From the NCBI RefSeq assembly GCF_001693515.2, contig NZ_CP042968.1:7410501-7474500 (forward strand): a stretch of DNA of 64,000 bases, written 5' to 3'. Below are positions 9,561-20,027 of the stretch, piece by piece. Source of the stretch: Bradyrhizobium paxllaeri (GTDB taxonomy: Bacteria > Pseudomonadota > Alphaproteobacteria > Rhizobiales > Xanthobacteraceae). Made by a program: the position numbers and the translations under genes. A model generated the notes under the pieces. That model saw nothing but the letters and a program-made list of their open reading frames with translations. It had not been told where the DNA came from and did not search any database. The first letter of the stretch is position 1, and each line of letters starts with the position of its first letter.

Positions 9561-11489
9561 GTGAGCGTCGCTATGAACATGATCCTTCCCGCCAGCGTTT
9601 CGGCAACCCCGAACGGCACCACGCGCCCGCAGGTCCGCATCGTCATCGTCGGCCATGTCGATCACGGCAAATCCACCCTTGTCGGCCGCCTGCTGCACGA
9701 GACCGGCAGCCTGCCCGAGGGCAAGCTGGAGATGCTGAAGGCGGTCAGCGCGCGGCGCGGCATGCCGTTCGAATGGTCGTTCCTGCTCGATGCTCTGCAG
9801 ACCGAGCGCGACCAGGGCATCACCATCGACACCACGCAGATCCGCTTCCGCACCCGCTCGCGCGACGTCGTGCTGATCGACGCGCCCGGCCACGCCGAAT
9901 TCCTCCGCAACATGATCACCGGCGCCTCGCAGGCCGACGGCGCCGTGCTGATCATCGACGCGCTGGAAGGCGTGCGCGACCAGACAAGGCGGCACGGCTA
10001 TCTGCTGCATCTTCTGGGCATCAAGCAGGTCGCGGTTGTCGTCAACAAGATGGACCGCGTGGACTTCGGCGCTGATCGTTTCAAGGAGATCAGCGACGAG
10101 ATTTCCGCGCATCTGATCGGCCTCGGCGTAACGCCAACGGCGATCATTCCGATTTCCGCGCGCGATGGTGACGGCGTTGCCGAGCACACGCCGAGGATCG
10201 GCTGGTATCAGGGACCGACCGTGGTCGAGGCGCTCGATGCCCTCGAACCGGCACGGCCGCTGGAACAGCTCGCGCTGCGCCTGCCGGTGCAGGCGATCTA
10301 CAAGTTCGACGACCGCCGCATCGTGGCGGGCCGCATCGAGTCCGGCCATCTCGCTACCGGCGACGAAATCGTCATCATGCCCGCTGGCAAGATTGCGAAG
10401 ATCAAATCCGTCGAGAGCTGGCCGGTGACGCCGCTGACGGGCAGCCACGGCGCCGGCCGCTCGGTCGGCATCACGCTCGACCGCGAATTGTTCATCGAAC
10501 GCGGCGATGTCATTGCGCACGCCGGCGCGACGCCGCGCGACACAAGGCGAATTCGCGCGCGGATTTTCTGGCTGCACGACAAGCCACTGTCGAAGGGTGA
10601 TCAGATCCTGATCCGCCTCGGCACGCGGGAAACCCGCGCCAGTGTGGTCGCAATCGAAAAAGCGGTCGATCCCGGCGAGCTCTCCAACGAGGAGACCAAG
10701 GCGATCGCGCGCAATCATGTCGGCGAAATCGATATCTCGCTGGCGCAGCCGATCGCGGCCGATCCCTATCAGGAAAATCCACGCACCGGCCGGCTGGTGA
10801 TCGAAGTCAATGGCCGCATCGCCGGCGGTGGTCTGGTACTATCGGTCGACGCTGGACAGCGCGCCGTTCCGATCGACATCGTGCCGGTCGAATCCGCGCT
10901 GCGTCCCGAAGAGCGCTCGGCGCGTTACCACCACAACGGCGCGGTGATCTGGCTGACCGGCCTGCCGGGCTCAGGCAAATCCACGCTCGCCCGCGCGCTG
11001 GAGCGCCGGCTGTTCTCGCGCGGCGGCTCGCCGATCCTGCTGGATGGTGATACCCTGCGCGCCGGGCTCAATAACGATCTTGGCTTCTCGCCGCAGGATC
11101 GCAGCGAAAACATTCGCCGTCTGGCCGAGGTCGCGACCCATCTGGCGCGTAACGGCCATGTCGCGATTGTCGCCGCGGTTTCGCCTGCGATCGCGGACCG
11201 CGCCGCGGCGCGCCGCATCGCCGACACCATGTTCCGCGAAGTGCATGTCGCCGCACCTGCCGAGGTGTGCGAGAGCCGCGATCCCAAGGGTCACTACGCC
11301 AAGGCGCGTTCCGGCGCGCTGCCGTCGTTCACCGGGATCACCAATGATTACCAGCCGCCGACCGCCTGCGAGCTACGGATCGATACCTCGGTTCGCTCGG
11401 TTGCGGACGCAACGGAGGAGATCGAGCGGATGCTGGGCGAAACCGGCATTTTGTTCGACGAGCTGGTGGATCTGGCGGCCAATATCTAG
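9561..11489 (+). CDS. cysNC: Bifunctional sulfate adenylyltransferase GTPase subunit / APS kinase (CysN-CysC fusion)
   Basis: 642-residue fusion. Residues ~20-450 are the EF-Tu-like GTPase CysN: G1 GHVDHGKST, the G3 segment DAPGH and G4 NKMD, followed by beta-barrel domains. Residues ~455-642 are APS kinase: [10 protein letters not shown]-loop, [16 protein letters not shown] and the lid segment GHYAKARSG. CysN couples GTP hydrolysis to APS formation by CysD; the CysC half phosphorylates APS to PAPS. Such fusions (NodQ-like) are common in rhizobia. The annotated start is GTG at 9561; an ATG at 9573 is equally possible. Confidence 0.95.
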   Translation: MSVAMNMILPASVSATPNGTTRPQVRIVIVGHVDHGKSTLVGRLLHETGSLPEGKLEMLKAVSARRGMPFEWSFLLDALQTERDQGITIDTTQIRFRTRSRDVVLIDAPGHAEFLRNMITGASQADGAVLIIDALEGVRDQTRRHGYLLHLLGIKQVAVVVNKMDRVDFGADRFKEISDEISAHLIGLGVTPTAIIPISARDGDGVAEHTPRIGWYQGPTVVEALDALEPARPLEQLALRLPVQAIYKFDDRRIVAGRIESGHLATGDEIVIMPAGKIAKIKSVESWPVTPLTGSHGAGRSVGITLDRELFIERGDVIAHAGATPRDTRRIRARIFWLHDKPLSKGDQILIRLGTRETRASVVAIEKAVDPGELSNEETKAIARNHVGEIDISLAQPIAADPYQENPRTGRLVIEVNGRIAGGGLVLSVDAGQRAVPIDIVPVESALRPEERSARYHHNGAVIWLTGLPGSGKSTLARALERRLFSRGGSPILLDGDTLRAGLNNDLGFSPQDRSENIRRLAEVATHLARNGHVAIVAAVSPAIADRAAARRIADTMFREVHVAAPAEVCESRDPKGHYAKARSGALPSFTGITNDYQPPTACELRIDTSVRSVADATEEIERMLGETGILFDELVDLAANI

Positions 11490-11527
11490 GACTTTTAGGC
11501 TCTTCTCATCGACCCGGCTTTAGGGCT

Positions 11528-11565
11528 AAAAGGGCGGCCAACGCCGCCCCTTTGGCGCGTTTTTT
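11528..11565 (+). terminator. Probable rho-independent terminator after cysNC
   Basis: GC-rich stem GGGCGGC / GCCGCCC (11532-11538 and 11543-11549) with a CAAC loop, flanked by an A tract on the left and T tracts on the right (TTT at 11551-11553, a longer run at 11560-11565). It lies 40 bases after the cysNC stop. Confidence 0.65.
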
Positions 11566-11621
11566 GCTGTTTTGGCCTGAAAACAGCCTGCAAACGCCAT
11601 TTCTTTTTGAGAAAGCCCATC

Positions 11622-13784
11622 ATGAAGCGTGTCGATGCCCACGGATTGAAGATCGCCCCTGTCCTGTTCGATTTCATCGCCAAGGAGGCGACCCCCAAAA
11701 CCGGGATTTCACCCGACGCGTTCTGGGCCGGTGTCGCCGCCATCATCAAGAAGCTGGGGCCGAAGAATCGCGAGCTGCTCGCCTTCCGCGACGCGCTGCA
11801 GGCCAAGATCGACGGCTGGCATCGCACCCACAAGGGCAAGGCGTTCGACATGGCCGCCTATACGGCGTTCCTGAAGGAGATCGGCTATCTGCTGCCCGAG
11901 CCGGCCACGCAGAAGGTCGAGACCGCAAATGTCGACGAGGAGATCGGCAAGATCTGCGGACCGCAGCTCGTCGTTCCTCTGACCAATGCCCGCTACGCCT
12001 TGAACGCAGCGAATGCGCGCTGGGGCTCGCTCTATGATGCCTTCTACGGCACCGACGCAATCCCGCATGATCCCAGCGAAGGCGGCAAGGGCTACAACAA
12101 GGCGCGCGGCGACAAGGTGATCGCCAAGGCCAAGGCGTTCCTTGACGCCGCCGTGCCGCTCGCGACCGGCAGCCATACCGACGTGACATCCTACAGCGTC
12201 ATCGCCGGCCAGCTTGCGGTGAAGCTGAAGAGCGGCAATGCCACCGCGCTGAAAACGGCCGCGCAGTTCGCCGGCTTCCAGGGCGACGCCGCGTCACCGA
12301 GCGCGGTGCTGCTGGTCAACAACGGCATGCATGTCGAAGTGAAGATCGACCGCAACCACGTGATCGGCAAGGACGATCCGGCCGGCGTTGCCGACATGAT
12401 CCTGGAATCGGCGGTCTCGACCATTCTCGACATGGAAGACTCGGTCGCCGCTGTCGATGCCGAAGACAAGGTGCTGGTCTATCGCAACACGCTCGGCCTG
12501 ATGGACGGCACGCTCTCGGCCGATTTCGAAAAGGGCGGCAAGACGCTCAAGCGCTCGCTCAACCCCGACCGCACCTACAAGACGCCTGATGGCAAGGACA
12601 TCACGCTGCATGGTCGCAGCCTCTTGTTGATGCGCAATGTCGGCCATCACATGTTCACCGACGCCGTGCTCGATGAGAAGGGCGAGGAGATTCCGGAGGG
12701 CCTGCTCGATGCAGCGGTGGCCGGCCTGCTCGCGATCCACGATCTCAAGGGCTCCTCGAAGACCAAGAACAGCCGCACTGGCTCGGTCTATATCGTCAAG
12801 CCGAAGATGCACGGCCCCGACGAAGTCGCGCTGACCTGCGATCTGTTCGGCGACGTCGAGAAGCTTCTCGGGTTGCCGGAAAACACCATGAAGGTCGGCA
12901 TCATGGACGAGGAGCGCCGCACCACGGTCAACCTCAAGGCCTGCATCCAGAATGCATCGAAGCGCATTTGCTTCATCAACACCGGCTTCCTCGACCGCAC
13001 CGGCGACGAGATCCATACCTCGATGGAAGCGGGGCCGATGATCCGCAAGAACGACATGAAGGCGCAGCCCTGGATCAAGGCGTACGAAGACTGGAACGTC
13101 GATATGGGCCTGATCGACGGCCTGCCCGGCCATGCCCAGATCGGCAAGGGCATGTGGGCCGCGCCTGACAAGATGGCCGACATGCTCACGCAGAAGCTTG
13201 GCCATCCGCAGGCTGGCGCTACCACCGCCTGGGTGCCGTCGCCGACCGCGGCCACGCTGCACGCGCTGCACTACCACCAGGTCAACGTGATCGCGCGCCA
13301 GCAGGAACTCGCCAAGGGCGGCCAGCGCGCAAAGCTCGCCGACATCCTGACCATTCCGGTGTCGCAGTCGAACTGGGCGCCCGATGACGTGAAGCAGGAG
13401 ATCGACAACAATTGCCAGGGCATCCTCGGTTATGTCGTGCGCTGGATCGACCAGGGTGTCGGCTGTTCCAAGGTGCCCGATATTCACGACGTCGGCCTGA
13501 TGGAAGATCGCGCCACGTTGCGCATTTCCAGCCAGCATCTGGCGAACTGGCTGGCGCATGGCGTTGTCAGCAAGGACCAGGTGACGGAATCGCTGAAGCG
13601 CATGGCGGTCGTCGTCGACAAGCAGAACGCCGGCGATCCGCTCTACAAGCCGATGGCGCCTGCGTTCGACGGCGTGGCGTTCCAGGCCGCCTGCGATCTC
13701 GTCTTCAAGGGGCGCGAGCAACCGAACGGCTACACCGAATACATCCTCACCGCGCGCCGCCGCGAAGCCAAGGCGGCGGTGTAA
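11622..13784 (+). CDS. glcB: Malate synthase G
   Basis: Condenses glyoxylate with acetyl-CoA to malate (glyoxylate bypass, glycolate use). 720 residues from the ATG at 11622, the normal size of the monomeric G isoform. Diagnostic segments are MLESA-type [24 protein letters not shown] (about 255-280), the [12 protein letters not shown] segment, [21 protein letters not shown] and [11 protein letters not shown]. An in-frame ATG five codons earlier (11607) lacks a better ribosome-binding site. Monocistronic: terminators or wide gaps lie on both sides, and no aceA or glc genes are nearby. Confidence 0.95.
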   Translation: MKRVDAHGLKIAPVLFDFIAKEATPKTGISPDAFWAGVAAIIKKLGPKNRELLAFRDALQAKIDGWHRTHKGKAFDMAAYTAFLKEIGYLLPEPATQKVETANVDEEIGKICGPQLVVPLTNARYALNAANARWGSLYDAFYGTDAIPHDPSEGGKGYNKARGDKVIAKAKAFLDAAVPLATGSHTDVTSYSVIAGQLAVKLKSGNATALKTAAQFAGFQGDAASPSAVLLVNNGMHVEVKIDRNHVIGKDDPAGVADMILESAVSTILDMEDSVAAVDAEDKVLVYRNTLGLMDGTLSADFEKGGKTLKRSLNPDRTYKTPDGKDITLHGRSLLLMRNVGHHMFTDAVLDEKGEEIPEGLLDAAVAGLLAIHDLKGSSKTKNSRTGSVYIVKPKMHGPDEVALTCDLFGDVEKLLGLPENTMKVGIMDEERRTTVNLKACIQNASKRICFINTGFLDRTGDEIHTSMEAGPMIRKNDMKAQPWIKAYEDWNVDMGLIDGLPGHAQIGKGMWAAPDKMADMLTQKLGHPQAGATTAWVPSPTAATLHALHYHQVNVIARQQELAKGGQRAKLADILTIPVSQSNWAPDDVKQEIDNNCQGILGYVVRWIDQGVGCSKVPDIHDVGLMEDRATLRISSQHLANWLAHGVVSKDQVTESLKRMAVVVDKQNAGDPLYKPMAPAFDGVAFQAACDLVFKGREQPNGYTEYILTARRREAKAAV

Positions 13785-13870
13785 TCAGCGGCCACGATGC
13801 CGCATCGATCGCGAGGAACGCCTGAGCCATTTGTCCGTTGATCGCCATCCCAACACGGAAGGAGAAGGCG

Positions 13871-14071
13871 ATGGATTGGAACAGGGTTGAAGGCAACTGG
13901 AAACAGTTCAAGGGTTCCGCCAAGGAGAAGTGGGGCAAGCTCACCGATGACGATCTCAACGTTATCGAAGGTCGCCGCGAGCAACTCGAAGGCAAGCTGC
14001 AGCAGCGCTACGGCTTTGCCAAGGACCAGATCCGCAAGGACGTGGACGACTGGTTCAGCACCTTGAAGTAA
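13871..14071 (+). CDS. CsbD family stress-response protein
   Basis: Short, highly hydrophilic 66-residue protein with the CsbD pattern MDWNRVEGNWKQFKGSAKEKWGKLTDDDL, then a second half ending in YGFAKDQIRKDVDDWFSTLK. The start at 13871 follows a clear AAGGAG ribosome-binding site seven bases upstream; an earlier in-frame codon at 13838 is discarded. CsbD-like proteins accumulate under general stress; their molecular role is unknown. It has its own terminator. Confidence 0.92.
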   Translation: MDWNRVEGNWKQFKGSAKEKWGKLTDDDLNVIEGRREQLEGKLQQRYGFAKDQIRKDVDDWFSTLK

Positions 14072-14087
14072 AACTGTATTCGAAATG

Positions 14088-14116
14088 AAAGCCCCGGCTC
14101 GATGCCGGGGCTTTTT
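14088..14116 (+). terminator. Strong rho-independent terminator after the CsbD gene
   Basis: Perfect stem GCCCCGGC / GCCGGGGC (14091-14098, 14104-14111) extended by AAA/TTT pairing, with loop TCGAT and a TTTTT tail. It lies 17 bases after the CsbD stop and could also serve the opposing small gene on the minus strand. Confidence 0.9.
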
Positions 14117-14156
14117 CGTTGCGACGTCCCGCTGCGGCAAGTCGGCCGCACACAGC

Positions 14157-14309
14157 TTAAACTGTGATGTATCTCAACAGCGAGATCACGCCGAGAATGA
14201 TCACCACGACGCGGGCGATCTGCTTGGCGCGGCTGTCGAGCGGCAGGAGGTTGATGAGATAGAGGACGAGGATAACAACCAGAAACGTGATGAGGATACT
14301 GACAAGCAT
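14157..14309 (-). CDS. Small (50-residue) Thivi_2564-type membrane protein
   Basis: Minus-strand frame of 50 codons. It starts ATG at 14309, preceded by a GAAGGGGG ribosome-binding site, and stops TAA at 14157. The product reads MLVSILITFLVVILVLYLIN, then a short loop with LPLDSRAKQIA, then a second helix VVVIILGVISLLRYITV: two membrane-spanning helices joined by a charged turn. I recognise this as the pattern of the small 'Thivi_2564 family' membrane proteins; the function is unknown. It is short enough to be missed by many gene callers. Confidence 0.8.
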   Translation of the reverse strand: MLVSILITFLVVILVLYLINLLPLDSRAKQIARVVVIILGVISLLRYITV

Positions 14310-14510
14310 GTGGCCCCCTTCGGCGCTCATATGAGTGCGCTGGTAGTACTTTGTTAACGTGAATGAGAGCGGCGAGTTCCAAGCGAGGGAACTGTCCGCC
14401 GCCCGGAAAATCGCAATCTTTTCAAGGATCCTCGTATTTCTACGCGGATATCACTGGCCAAACCATTTACCGTTTTCCCCCAAATGACCGGGCGTCTTGG
14501 GGGGAGCATC

Positions 14511-16604
14511 ATGTTGAATCGTCTGACCGTATCCGCGCTGCTGAAGACCGTCATCCTCGTCACCTCCTTCTGCGTGGTGGTCGGATTTTCGCTCAATGCC
14601 TGGAATTCCTGGGGTCGCTTGCAGGCGGCGAGCCGCATAGCTGTCATCGCTGACGCCTCCGCGAGCATGTTCAAGGCGATGCACAATCTGCGTACCGATC
14701 GCTCTACCACCAACCGGCTGCTGAATTCCGATGCGCCGATGGACGCCGATATCGAAAAATATCTGCGCAATATCCGCGATACCGAAATGCCGGCGATGAG
14801 CAACGCGCTCGGCCTGCTCGGCAGCGTGGAATTCGCGCAAGCGCAAACGCTCGTTCCCGATTTCGACCGTCTGTTCAAGACGATGACGGCGCTGCAGAAG
14901 GAATTCTGGGACGCGATGGCCAAGCCGAAGGCACAGCGCCGGCCCGAACTGGCCAAGGAATACTTTGCTGCCGCCAGCGCCATGCTGGAAACGCTGGAAA
15001 AGCTGTCCGGGGCGCTTAGCGCCGCCGTCAACCATCAGGACGCGACGATCGACCAGTTGCTGGCGATCAAGCAGATCGCCTGGCTGCTGCGCAACACCGC
15101 GGGCGAAGCCTCGCTGATCGTCTCGACCGGCCTCAGCGCCGGAAAGGTCGCGCCGGAGGCGAGGCTTGCCTATACGAAATATGCCGGCGGCATCGACGCC
15201 GCGTGGACCGCGCTGGAATTGACCGCCTCGGGCATGCCGTTGCCGCCGGCGATCTCGAGCGCGATCGCCGCGACCAAGACCGCCTATTTCGAGCCGTCCT
15301 ATCTCGCGCTGCGCGACCGGCTGCTGACGCAGATTGTGGCCGGCGAGAAAACCGAACTCAGCGCCAACCAGTGGACCCCGGTCACGGTCGGGCGCCTCTC
15401 CGCCGCCGTCAACGTGGCCGAAGCCGCGCTTGACGCCGCCAAGGATCATGCCGCGCATCTATATGCCAGCGCCCGGCGTTCGCTTTCGATGCAGCTCGCA
15501 CTGCTGATCGGCGCACTCGCACTGGCCTTCGGCGCCCAGGTCATCGTCGTCCGTCGCGCCATCAAGCCGTTGCACAGCATGCGCGACGCCATGCTGAAGG
15601 TCGCCGCCGGCGACCTCCACGTCGATACGGGCTACGCCGCGCGCCACGACGAAATCGGCGCGCTGGCCGGCGCGCTGGAGACCTTCAAACAGCAGGCCGC
15701 CGACAAGGCCCGGATCGAGGCACAGGAGCGCGAGCGCAACGCCGGCGCCATGGCGCGGCAACAGGCGATCGAGAGCTATGTCGGCGAGTTCGAGGGCATG
15801 GTGCGCCAGACGCTCAACCAGCTCGGCGATGCTTCCGGCCAGACGCGGACCACCTCGTCCGGCCTGTCGACGATTTCGCGCCAGACCAACGAGCGCGTGC
15901 AGGTCGCCGAGAAAGCTTCCGGCGAGGCCTCGATGAGCGTCGAGACGGTTGCGGCCGCTTCCGAAGAGCTGAGCGTCTCGATCAACGACATCAGCCAGCA
16001 GGCGGCGCACGCGGCAAGCATTGCCAGCCGCGCGGTCGGCCAGGCGCGCGACACCGACGGCACCGTGCAGGGGCTTGCCCAATCGGCGGGACGGATCGGC
16101 GAAGTCATCGGCCTGATCAACACCATCGCCGCGCAGACCAACCTGCTCGCGCTCAACGCCACCATCGAGGCCGCGCGCGCCGGTGAGGCCGGCCGCGGCT
16201 TTGCGGTGGTCGCCTCCGAAGTCAAATCACTGGCGAGCCAGACCGCGAAGGCGACCGAGGAGATTTCCGAGCAGATTTCGGACATCCAGCGGGTTGCCGG
16301 CGAAGCCATCGACGCCATCAAGGGCATCGGCAGCATCATCTGCGAGGTCAACGAGGTCGCGACCGCGATCGCCGCCGCCGTGCAGCAGCAGGGCGCCGCG
16401 ACGCAGGAAATCACGCGCTCGACGCAGTTTGCCGCGCAGGGCACCAAGAACGTGTCCGACAACATCAACGGCGTGAAGGCCGATGCGGACGCGGCGGCCG
16501 CCGCTGCCGAGGATGTGAAGCACGCATCCCAGACGCTGGAGACGCAGAGCCAGCACCTCGGCAATCAGGTCACCGAATTCCTCGGCAAGATCCGCGCGGC
16601 TTGA
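14511..16604 (+). CDS. Methyl-accepting chemotaxis protein
   Basis: Transmembrane chemoreceptor of 697 residues. The start at 14511 follows GGGGGGAGC and begins directly with the first membrane helix (about residues 8-30). A long, mostly helical periplasmic sensor region with no conserved family evident to me follows. The second membrane helix is at about 325-347, the HAMP domain at about 348-400 ([22 protein letters not shown]), and the cytoplasmic signalling domain has its hairpin tip [20 protein letters not shown] around residue 542. No C-terminal CheR-binding pentapeptide is seen. No che genes are adjacent, so it probably feeds a distant array. Ligand unknown. Confidence 0.93.
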   Translation: MLNRLTVSALLKTVILVTSFCVVVGFSLNAWNSWGRLQAASRIAVIADASASMFKAMHNLRTDRSTTNRLLNSDAPMDADIEKYLRNIRDTEMPAMSNALGLLGSVEFAQAQTLVPDFDRLFKTMTALQKEFWDAMAKPKAQRRPELAKEYFAAASAMLETLEKLSGALSAAVNHQDATIDQLLAIKQIAWLLRNTAGEASLIVSTGLSAGKVAPEARLAYTKYAGGIDAAWTALELTASGMPLPPAISSAIAATKTAYFEPSYLALRDRLLTQIVAGEKTELSANQWTPVTVGRLSAAVNVAEAALDAAKDHAAHLYASARRSLSMQLALLIGALALAFGAQVIVVRRAIKPLHSMRDAMLKVAAGDLHVDTGYAARHDEIGALAGALETFKQQAADKARIEAQERERNAGAMARQQAIESYVGEFEGMVRQTLNQLGDASGQTRTTSSGLSTISRQTNERVQVAEKASGEASMSVETVAAASEELSVSINDISQQAAHAASIASRAVGQARDTDGTVQGLAQSAGRIGEVIGLINTIAAQTNLLALNATIEAARAGEAGRGFAVVASEVKSLASQTAKATEEISEQISDIQRVAGEAIDAIKGIGSIICEVNEVATAIAAAVQQQGAATQEITRSTQFAAQGTKNVSDNINGVKADADAAAAAAEDVKHASQTLETQSQHLGNQVTEFLGKIRAA

Positions 16605-16648
16605 CCGCTTGCCACGTCCGGGTGAAGTCCGGTCATGACGACCGGCGA

Positions 16649-17293
16649 TCACTCCCTCGCTACGACCGGCACGCGGCCGTATTTGGCGCGGACCTTTTTG
16701 GAGGCCGGTGAAAAATTCAACTCGGCGCCGCGCTTATCGCCGCTGCGGCCTGCGACCAGCAGGCCGTTTTCGCCGGCGACGATGTCGCCCTTGCGCAGCG
16801 TCGGGTCGTCCTCGATCTTGACCTGCGCCAGCCCGACTGCGTCCTTGCCGTTGCAGGTACAGCCGCTGACGAGTTCGTTGCGATAGCGAAATGCGTTCGG
16901 CAGCTCCGAATAGGACTTGCCGTTGTCGGCGGTCGCCTCGTCGATGCTGCTGCCGTAGAACAGCTTGGTCTCGCTCGCCGGGCAGAAGCCGTTGCAGGCC
17001 GTGGCGCGGCTGGCATTGTCGGACGCCGGAAGCGGGAAATAACGGCCGTCGCAGGTGCGCACGCAATAGGCCTGGCTGCCGCCACCGCCTTGCCTCGCCC
17101 GTCCCTCCCCGCGCGGCGCGTAGACGCGGCCATCCTCATTGGGGAACGGCATCTGGATATAGGGCTGGTAGCGCTGGCGACCGAAGCCGCCGAATAATTG
17201 CGAGAAGAAGTCCTGGGCCTGCGCGGCAGGCGCCAGCACTGAGGCGCACACCACTGCGGCTACCCCCCATGCTGCCAGTTTTCCCAATCGCAT
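16649..17293 (-). CDS. DUF2865 exported protein
   Basis: Secreted or periplasmic protein of 214 residues. From the ATG at 17293 (GGAGAAGG upstream) it has a signal peptide LAAWGVAAVVCASVLAPAAQA. Then comes a Gly/Arg-rich stretch and the cysteine-bearing DUF2865 core YCVRTCDGRYFPLP...ACNGFCPASETKLFYGS with a later CTC motif. The even spacing of Cys pairs suggests disulfides. Its gene starts 34 bases after the L,D-transpeptidase stop, so they are probably cotranscribed and may both act at the cell envelope. Function unknown. Confidence 0.88.
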   Translation of the reverse strand: MRLGKLAAWGVAAVVCASVLAPAAQAQDFFSQLFGGFGRQRYQPYIQMPFPNEDGRVYAPRGEGRARQGGGGSQAYCVRTCDGRYFPLPASDNASRATACNGFCPASETKLFYGSSIDEATADNGKSYSELPNAFRYRNELVSGCTCNGKDAVGLAQVKIEDDPTLRKGDIVAGENGLLVAGRSGDKRGAELNFSPASKKVRAKYGRVPVVARE

Positions 17294-17327
17294 CAACCTT
17301 CTCCTCTCGTGCACGCAACGCACCATT

Positions 17328-18098
17328 TCAGTTGAGCTGGGACGCCGTCAGGTTCACGGCCTGGCGCCCCGACGGCGGCGCAATCGCGAGCGGCCGCGGC
17401 TGCGCGCCGGCCGAACGAACCGTGATACCGGTCCTGGCATCTCCGCCCCGCGCCATCACCGGCGCGTTCTTCGGCAGCACCACGACTTTCGTTCCGACAT
17501 TGACGCGGCTGAACAGGTCGGTGATGTCCTCATTGGTCAGGCGGATGCAGCCCGACGAGACGAATTTTCCGATCGTCGAGGGATCGTTGGTGCCGTGAAT
17601 GCGGTATTGGCTGGTGCCGAGATACATCGCCCGCGCGCCGAGCGGATTGCCGGGACCGCCGGCCATGAAGCGCGGCAGATAAGGTTGGCGCGCGATCATC
17701 TGCGCGGGCGGATGCCAGTCCGGCCATTCCGCCTTGCGGCTGACGGTCTGCACCCCCGACCAGGTAAAGCCTTCGCGACCGACGCCGACGCCATACCGGA
17801 TGGCCCGGCCCTGGCCGAGCACATAATAAAGTGTGGTGTTGCCGGTATCGATGATGATCGTGCCCGGCGCCTCCGTCGTACCAAAGGCGACGACGGCGCG
17901 GCGCAGCCGCTCGGGCGTCGCGCCCTCGTCGGATCCGATCACCTCATCGGCGGGATATGCATTCGGTTGGGCATAGGCGTAGCCGAACGCCTGCGCATTC
18001 GATGCACTGGAAATCACTAATGGTGTCAACAGTGCGCTGACGAAGACGAGCGCGCTTGCCACGCGCGACGAAGGCCGGCGTTCGGAAGACTGTGTCAT
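17328..18098 (-). CDS. L,D-transpeptidase (YkuD family)
   Basis: Envelope enzyme forming L,D-cross-links in peptidoglycan or attaching proteins to it. The 256-residue product starts at ATG 18098, has an N-terminal hydrophobic export segment (ASALVFVSALLTPLVISSASNAQA) and a YkuD catalytic core. The active-site motif is HGTND...SSGCIRLTNEDI, with the nucleophilic Cys in SGC and His in IHGT. The frame stays open far upstream (to 20552), but that extension is antisense to other genes, so the signal peptide start is used. Confidence 0.93.
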   Translation of the reverse strand: MTQSSERRPSSRVASALVFVSALLTPLVISSASNAQAFGYAYAQPNAYPADEVIGSDEGATPERLRRAVVAFGTTEAPGTIIIDTGNTTLYYVLGQGRAIRYGVGVGREGFTWSGVQTVSRKAEWPDWHPPAQMIARQPYLPRFMAGGPGNPLGARAMYLGTSQYRIHGTNDPSTIGKFVSSGCIRLTNEDITDLFSRVNVGTKVVVLPKNAPVMARGGDARTGITVRSAGAQPRPLAIAPPSGRQAVNLTASQLN

Positions 18099-18308
18099 GG
18101 GACTGCCCCGCTGGATGTATGCATCGCAGGATGCTCTGCCCAACAAAACGCAACGACAGGCCCGCGGTTCCTCTGCGGCTGTGCGGCGCGACATCGCGCA
18201 CATCCCGCGCGTTTGGAACCCGTGCCGGCGCGCCACGTTATGACCGCGTTCCGTTTTGCGACGTTGCTTTTGCTGTGTCATCGCCGCTTCGGGCGAGGGA
18301 AAACCATT

Positions 18309-19496
18309 GTGAGCGTCACTCCCACCAAACCCGCGCCCGGCAAGCCCGCTCCCGCCAAGCCGTTGGCTACCAAATCCCCACCGACCAAACCTCTGCCCGG
18401 AGAACGCAAGCTTCCGCATGAGGGCGAGCCGGTGCCGGACAGCAAGGCCGAATTGCCGCCGGTCATTCGCCGCACGGAAGTGGTGGCGATCGCCCTCGTC
18501 GGCCTCTTGATCATCTGCGTCATCGCCGGGCTTTATCTTGCCAAGGCATTCTTTCTGCCGGTTACGATGGCCTTCATCGTCGGCACCATGCTGTCGCCAG
18601 CGGCCAGTTTCCTCGAGCGTTACCGCATTCCGCGCGCCGTTGCAGCCGTCGGGATCGTCGCCGCCGGCAGCGCCGCGGTCGCCTTCATGATCGGCCTGAT
18701 CGCCTCGCCCGCGGTGGAGTGGAGCGCCAAGCTTCCGGAGCTCGGCGCGGAGCTGAAGGAGAAGCTGCATGTATTCGACCGGCCGCTCGCGCTGTGGCAG
18801 CAGCTGCAGAGCATGCTCGGCGGCCCCGACACGCTGACGACGCCGACGCTGCAATTGCCGAAAATCGAATGGGTGCAGCCGACGCTGGAATTCCTGTCGC
18901 CGACCTTTGCCGAATTCCTGCTGTTCATCGCCACCCTGATCCTGTTCATCGCAAGCTGGCGGGAGCTTCGCCGCGCCCTGATCATGCACTTCGGCGAGCG
19001 CGAGTGGCGGCTGCGGGCGTTGCGGATCCTCAATGAGATCGAGGAGCATCTCGGCAATTACCTCTTGATGGTGACCACCATCAATGTCGGCGTCGGCATC
19101 ATCACCGGGCTGATTTGCGCGGCGACCGGCATGCCCAACCCGGCAGGTCTCGGCGCGCTGGCGGCGATCCTGAACTTCATTCCAATCATCGGCCCGGTTG
19201 CCATGTTCGCCGTGCTGGTCGCGGTTGGGCTGGTTGCGTTTCCGACCCTCGGTGCAGGTTTGTTGCCGTCGGCGCTGTTTGCCGTGATGACCTTCCTGGA
19301 AGGTCATTTCCTGACACCCATGATCGTCGGCCGGCGGCTGGCGCTGAACGCGCTCGCCGTGGTCCTGGCGCTCGCCTTCTGGACCTGGATGTGGGGACCG
19401 ATGGGCGCCTTCCTGTCTGCGCCCCTGCTGATCGTGGCGCTGATCCTGAAAGAGCACTTGATGCCGCCGGATGCGCCGCAACTGCCGGAGGACTAG
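18309..19496 (+). CDS. AI-2E family transporter (PerM/YdiK-type permease)
   Basis: Integral membrane protein of about 395 residues. An N-terminal tail rich in Lys, Pro and Ala (PTKPAPGKPAPAKP) precedes about eight helices. The family core is visible at the C-terminal end (LNFIPIIGPVAMFAVLVAVGLVAFPTLG and FLEGHFLTPMIVGRRLALNALAVVLAL). Start chosen at GTG 18309, which follows GAGGG; an in-frame ATG at 18213 lies in the divergent promoter region. The family exports varied substrates (autoinducer-2, Na+/H+ exchange in others); substrate unknown here. Confidence 0.88.
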   Translation: MSVTPTKPAPGKPAPAKPLATKSPPTKPLPGERKLPHEGEPVPDSKAELPPVIRRTEVVAIALVGLLIICVIAGLYLAKAFFLPVTMAFIVGTMLSPAASFLERYRIPRAVAAVGIVAAGSAAVAFMIGLIASPAVEWSAKLPELGAELKEKLHVFDRPLALWQQLQSMLGGPDTLTTPTLQLPKIEWVQPTLEFLSPTFAEFLLFIATLILFIASWRELRRALIMHFGEREWRLRALRILNEIEEHLGNYLLMVTTINVGVGIITGLICAATGMPNPAGLGALAAILNFIPIIGPVAMFAVLVAVGLVAFPTLGAGLLPSALFAVMTFLEGHFLTPMIVGRRLALNALAVVLALAFWTWMWGPMGAFLSAPLLIVALILKEHLMPPDAPQLPED

Positions 19497-19562
19497 GCCG
19501 AGGAACTTCCCCTTCGACGGAGCGTTTGTTCCGTAGATCAATTCAATATCCGGGAGCTTTCG

Positions 19563-19922
19563 ATGTCTGACGCCGCAATGAAAAACCTGACGGACAAAGC
19601 GACCTACGAACGCCTGGAAAAGGATGTAACCGCCGTGAAAAACGATATCGCAGCCCTGACCGAGCAGATCACCGAAGCGCTGAACAGTTTCGCCGGCACC
19701 GCAGGCAAGCAGGCGCGGCGCGGCTACAATCAGGCCCGCGCCAATGCGGAGCAGGCGGTCGAGGACATGTCGGAGCGCGGCAGCGCGATGATGGGTGCTG
19801 CCCAGGACGCGGCGTCCTCGATCGAGGAGACGCTGGAGGACGCCATCACGCAGCGTCCGCTGGCGACCGTCGCCCTGGCGCTGGGTATCGGCTTTCTGAT
19901 CGGCGTGACCTGGCGCAGGTGA
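19563..19922 (+). CDS. DUF883 (ElaB/YqjD-like) membrane-anchored protein
   Basis: 119-residue protein with a long amphipathic helical, alanine-rich body and a single C-terminal membrane helix ending in an arginine pair (RPLATVALALGIGFLIGVTWRR), the hallmark of the ElaB/YqjD/YgaM family. In E. coli such tail-anchored proteins bind ribosomes at the inner membrane in stationary phase. It precedes another membrane protein gene by about 105 bases, the same pairing as in yqjD-yqjE-type loci. Confidence 0.88.
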   Translation: MSDAAMKNLTDKATYERLEKDVTAVKNDIAALTEQITEALNSFAGTAGKQARRGYNQARANAEQAVEDMSERGSAMMGAAQDAASSIEETLEDAITQRPLATVALALGIGFLIGVTWRR

Positions 19923-20027
19923 TCCGGCGCAGGGTGGCGCGCACGGGAGAGCCGTTCCTTTGCATCGCCACGGCGGCGACGAGATGCTGGTTGTTTTGTT
20001 GACGCTTTTTTCGGATCGAGGCGCGCC

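Noticed and set aside
12294..13721. 475-codon minus-strand frame
   Set aside because: Antisense to malate synthase G; no domain and no ribosome-binding site.
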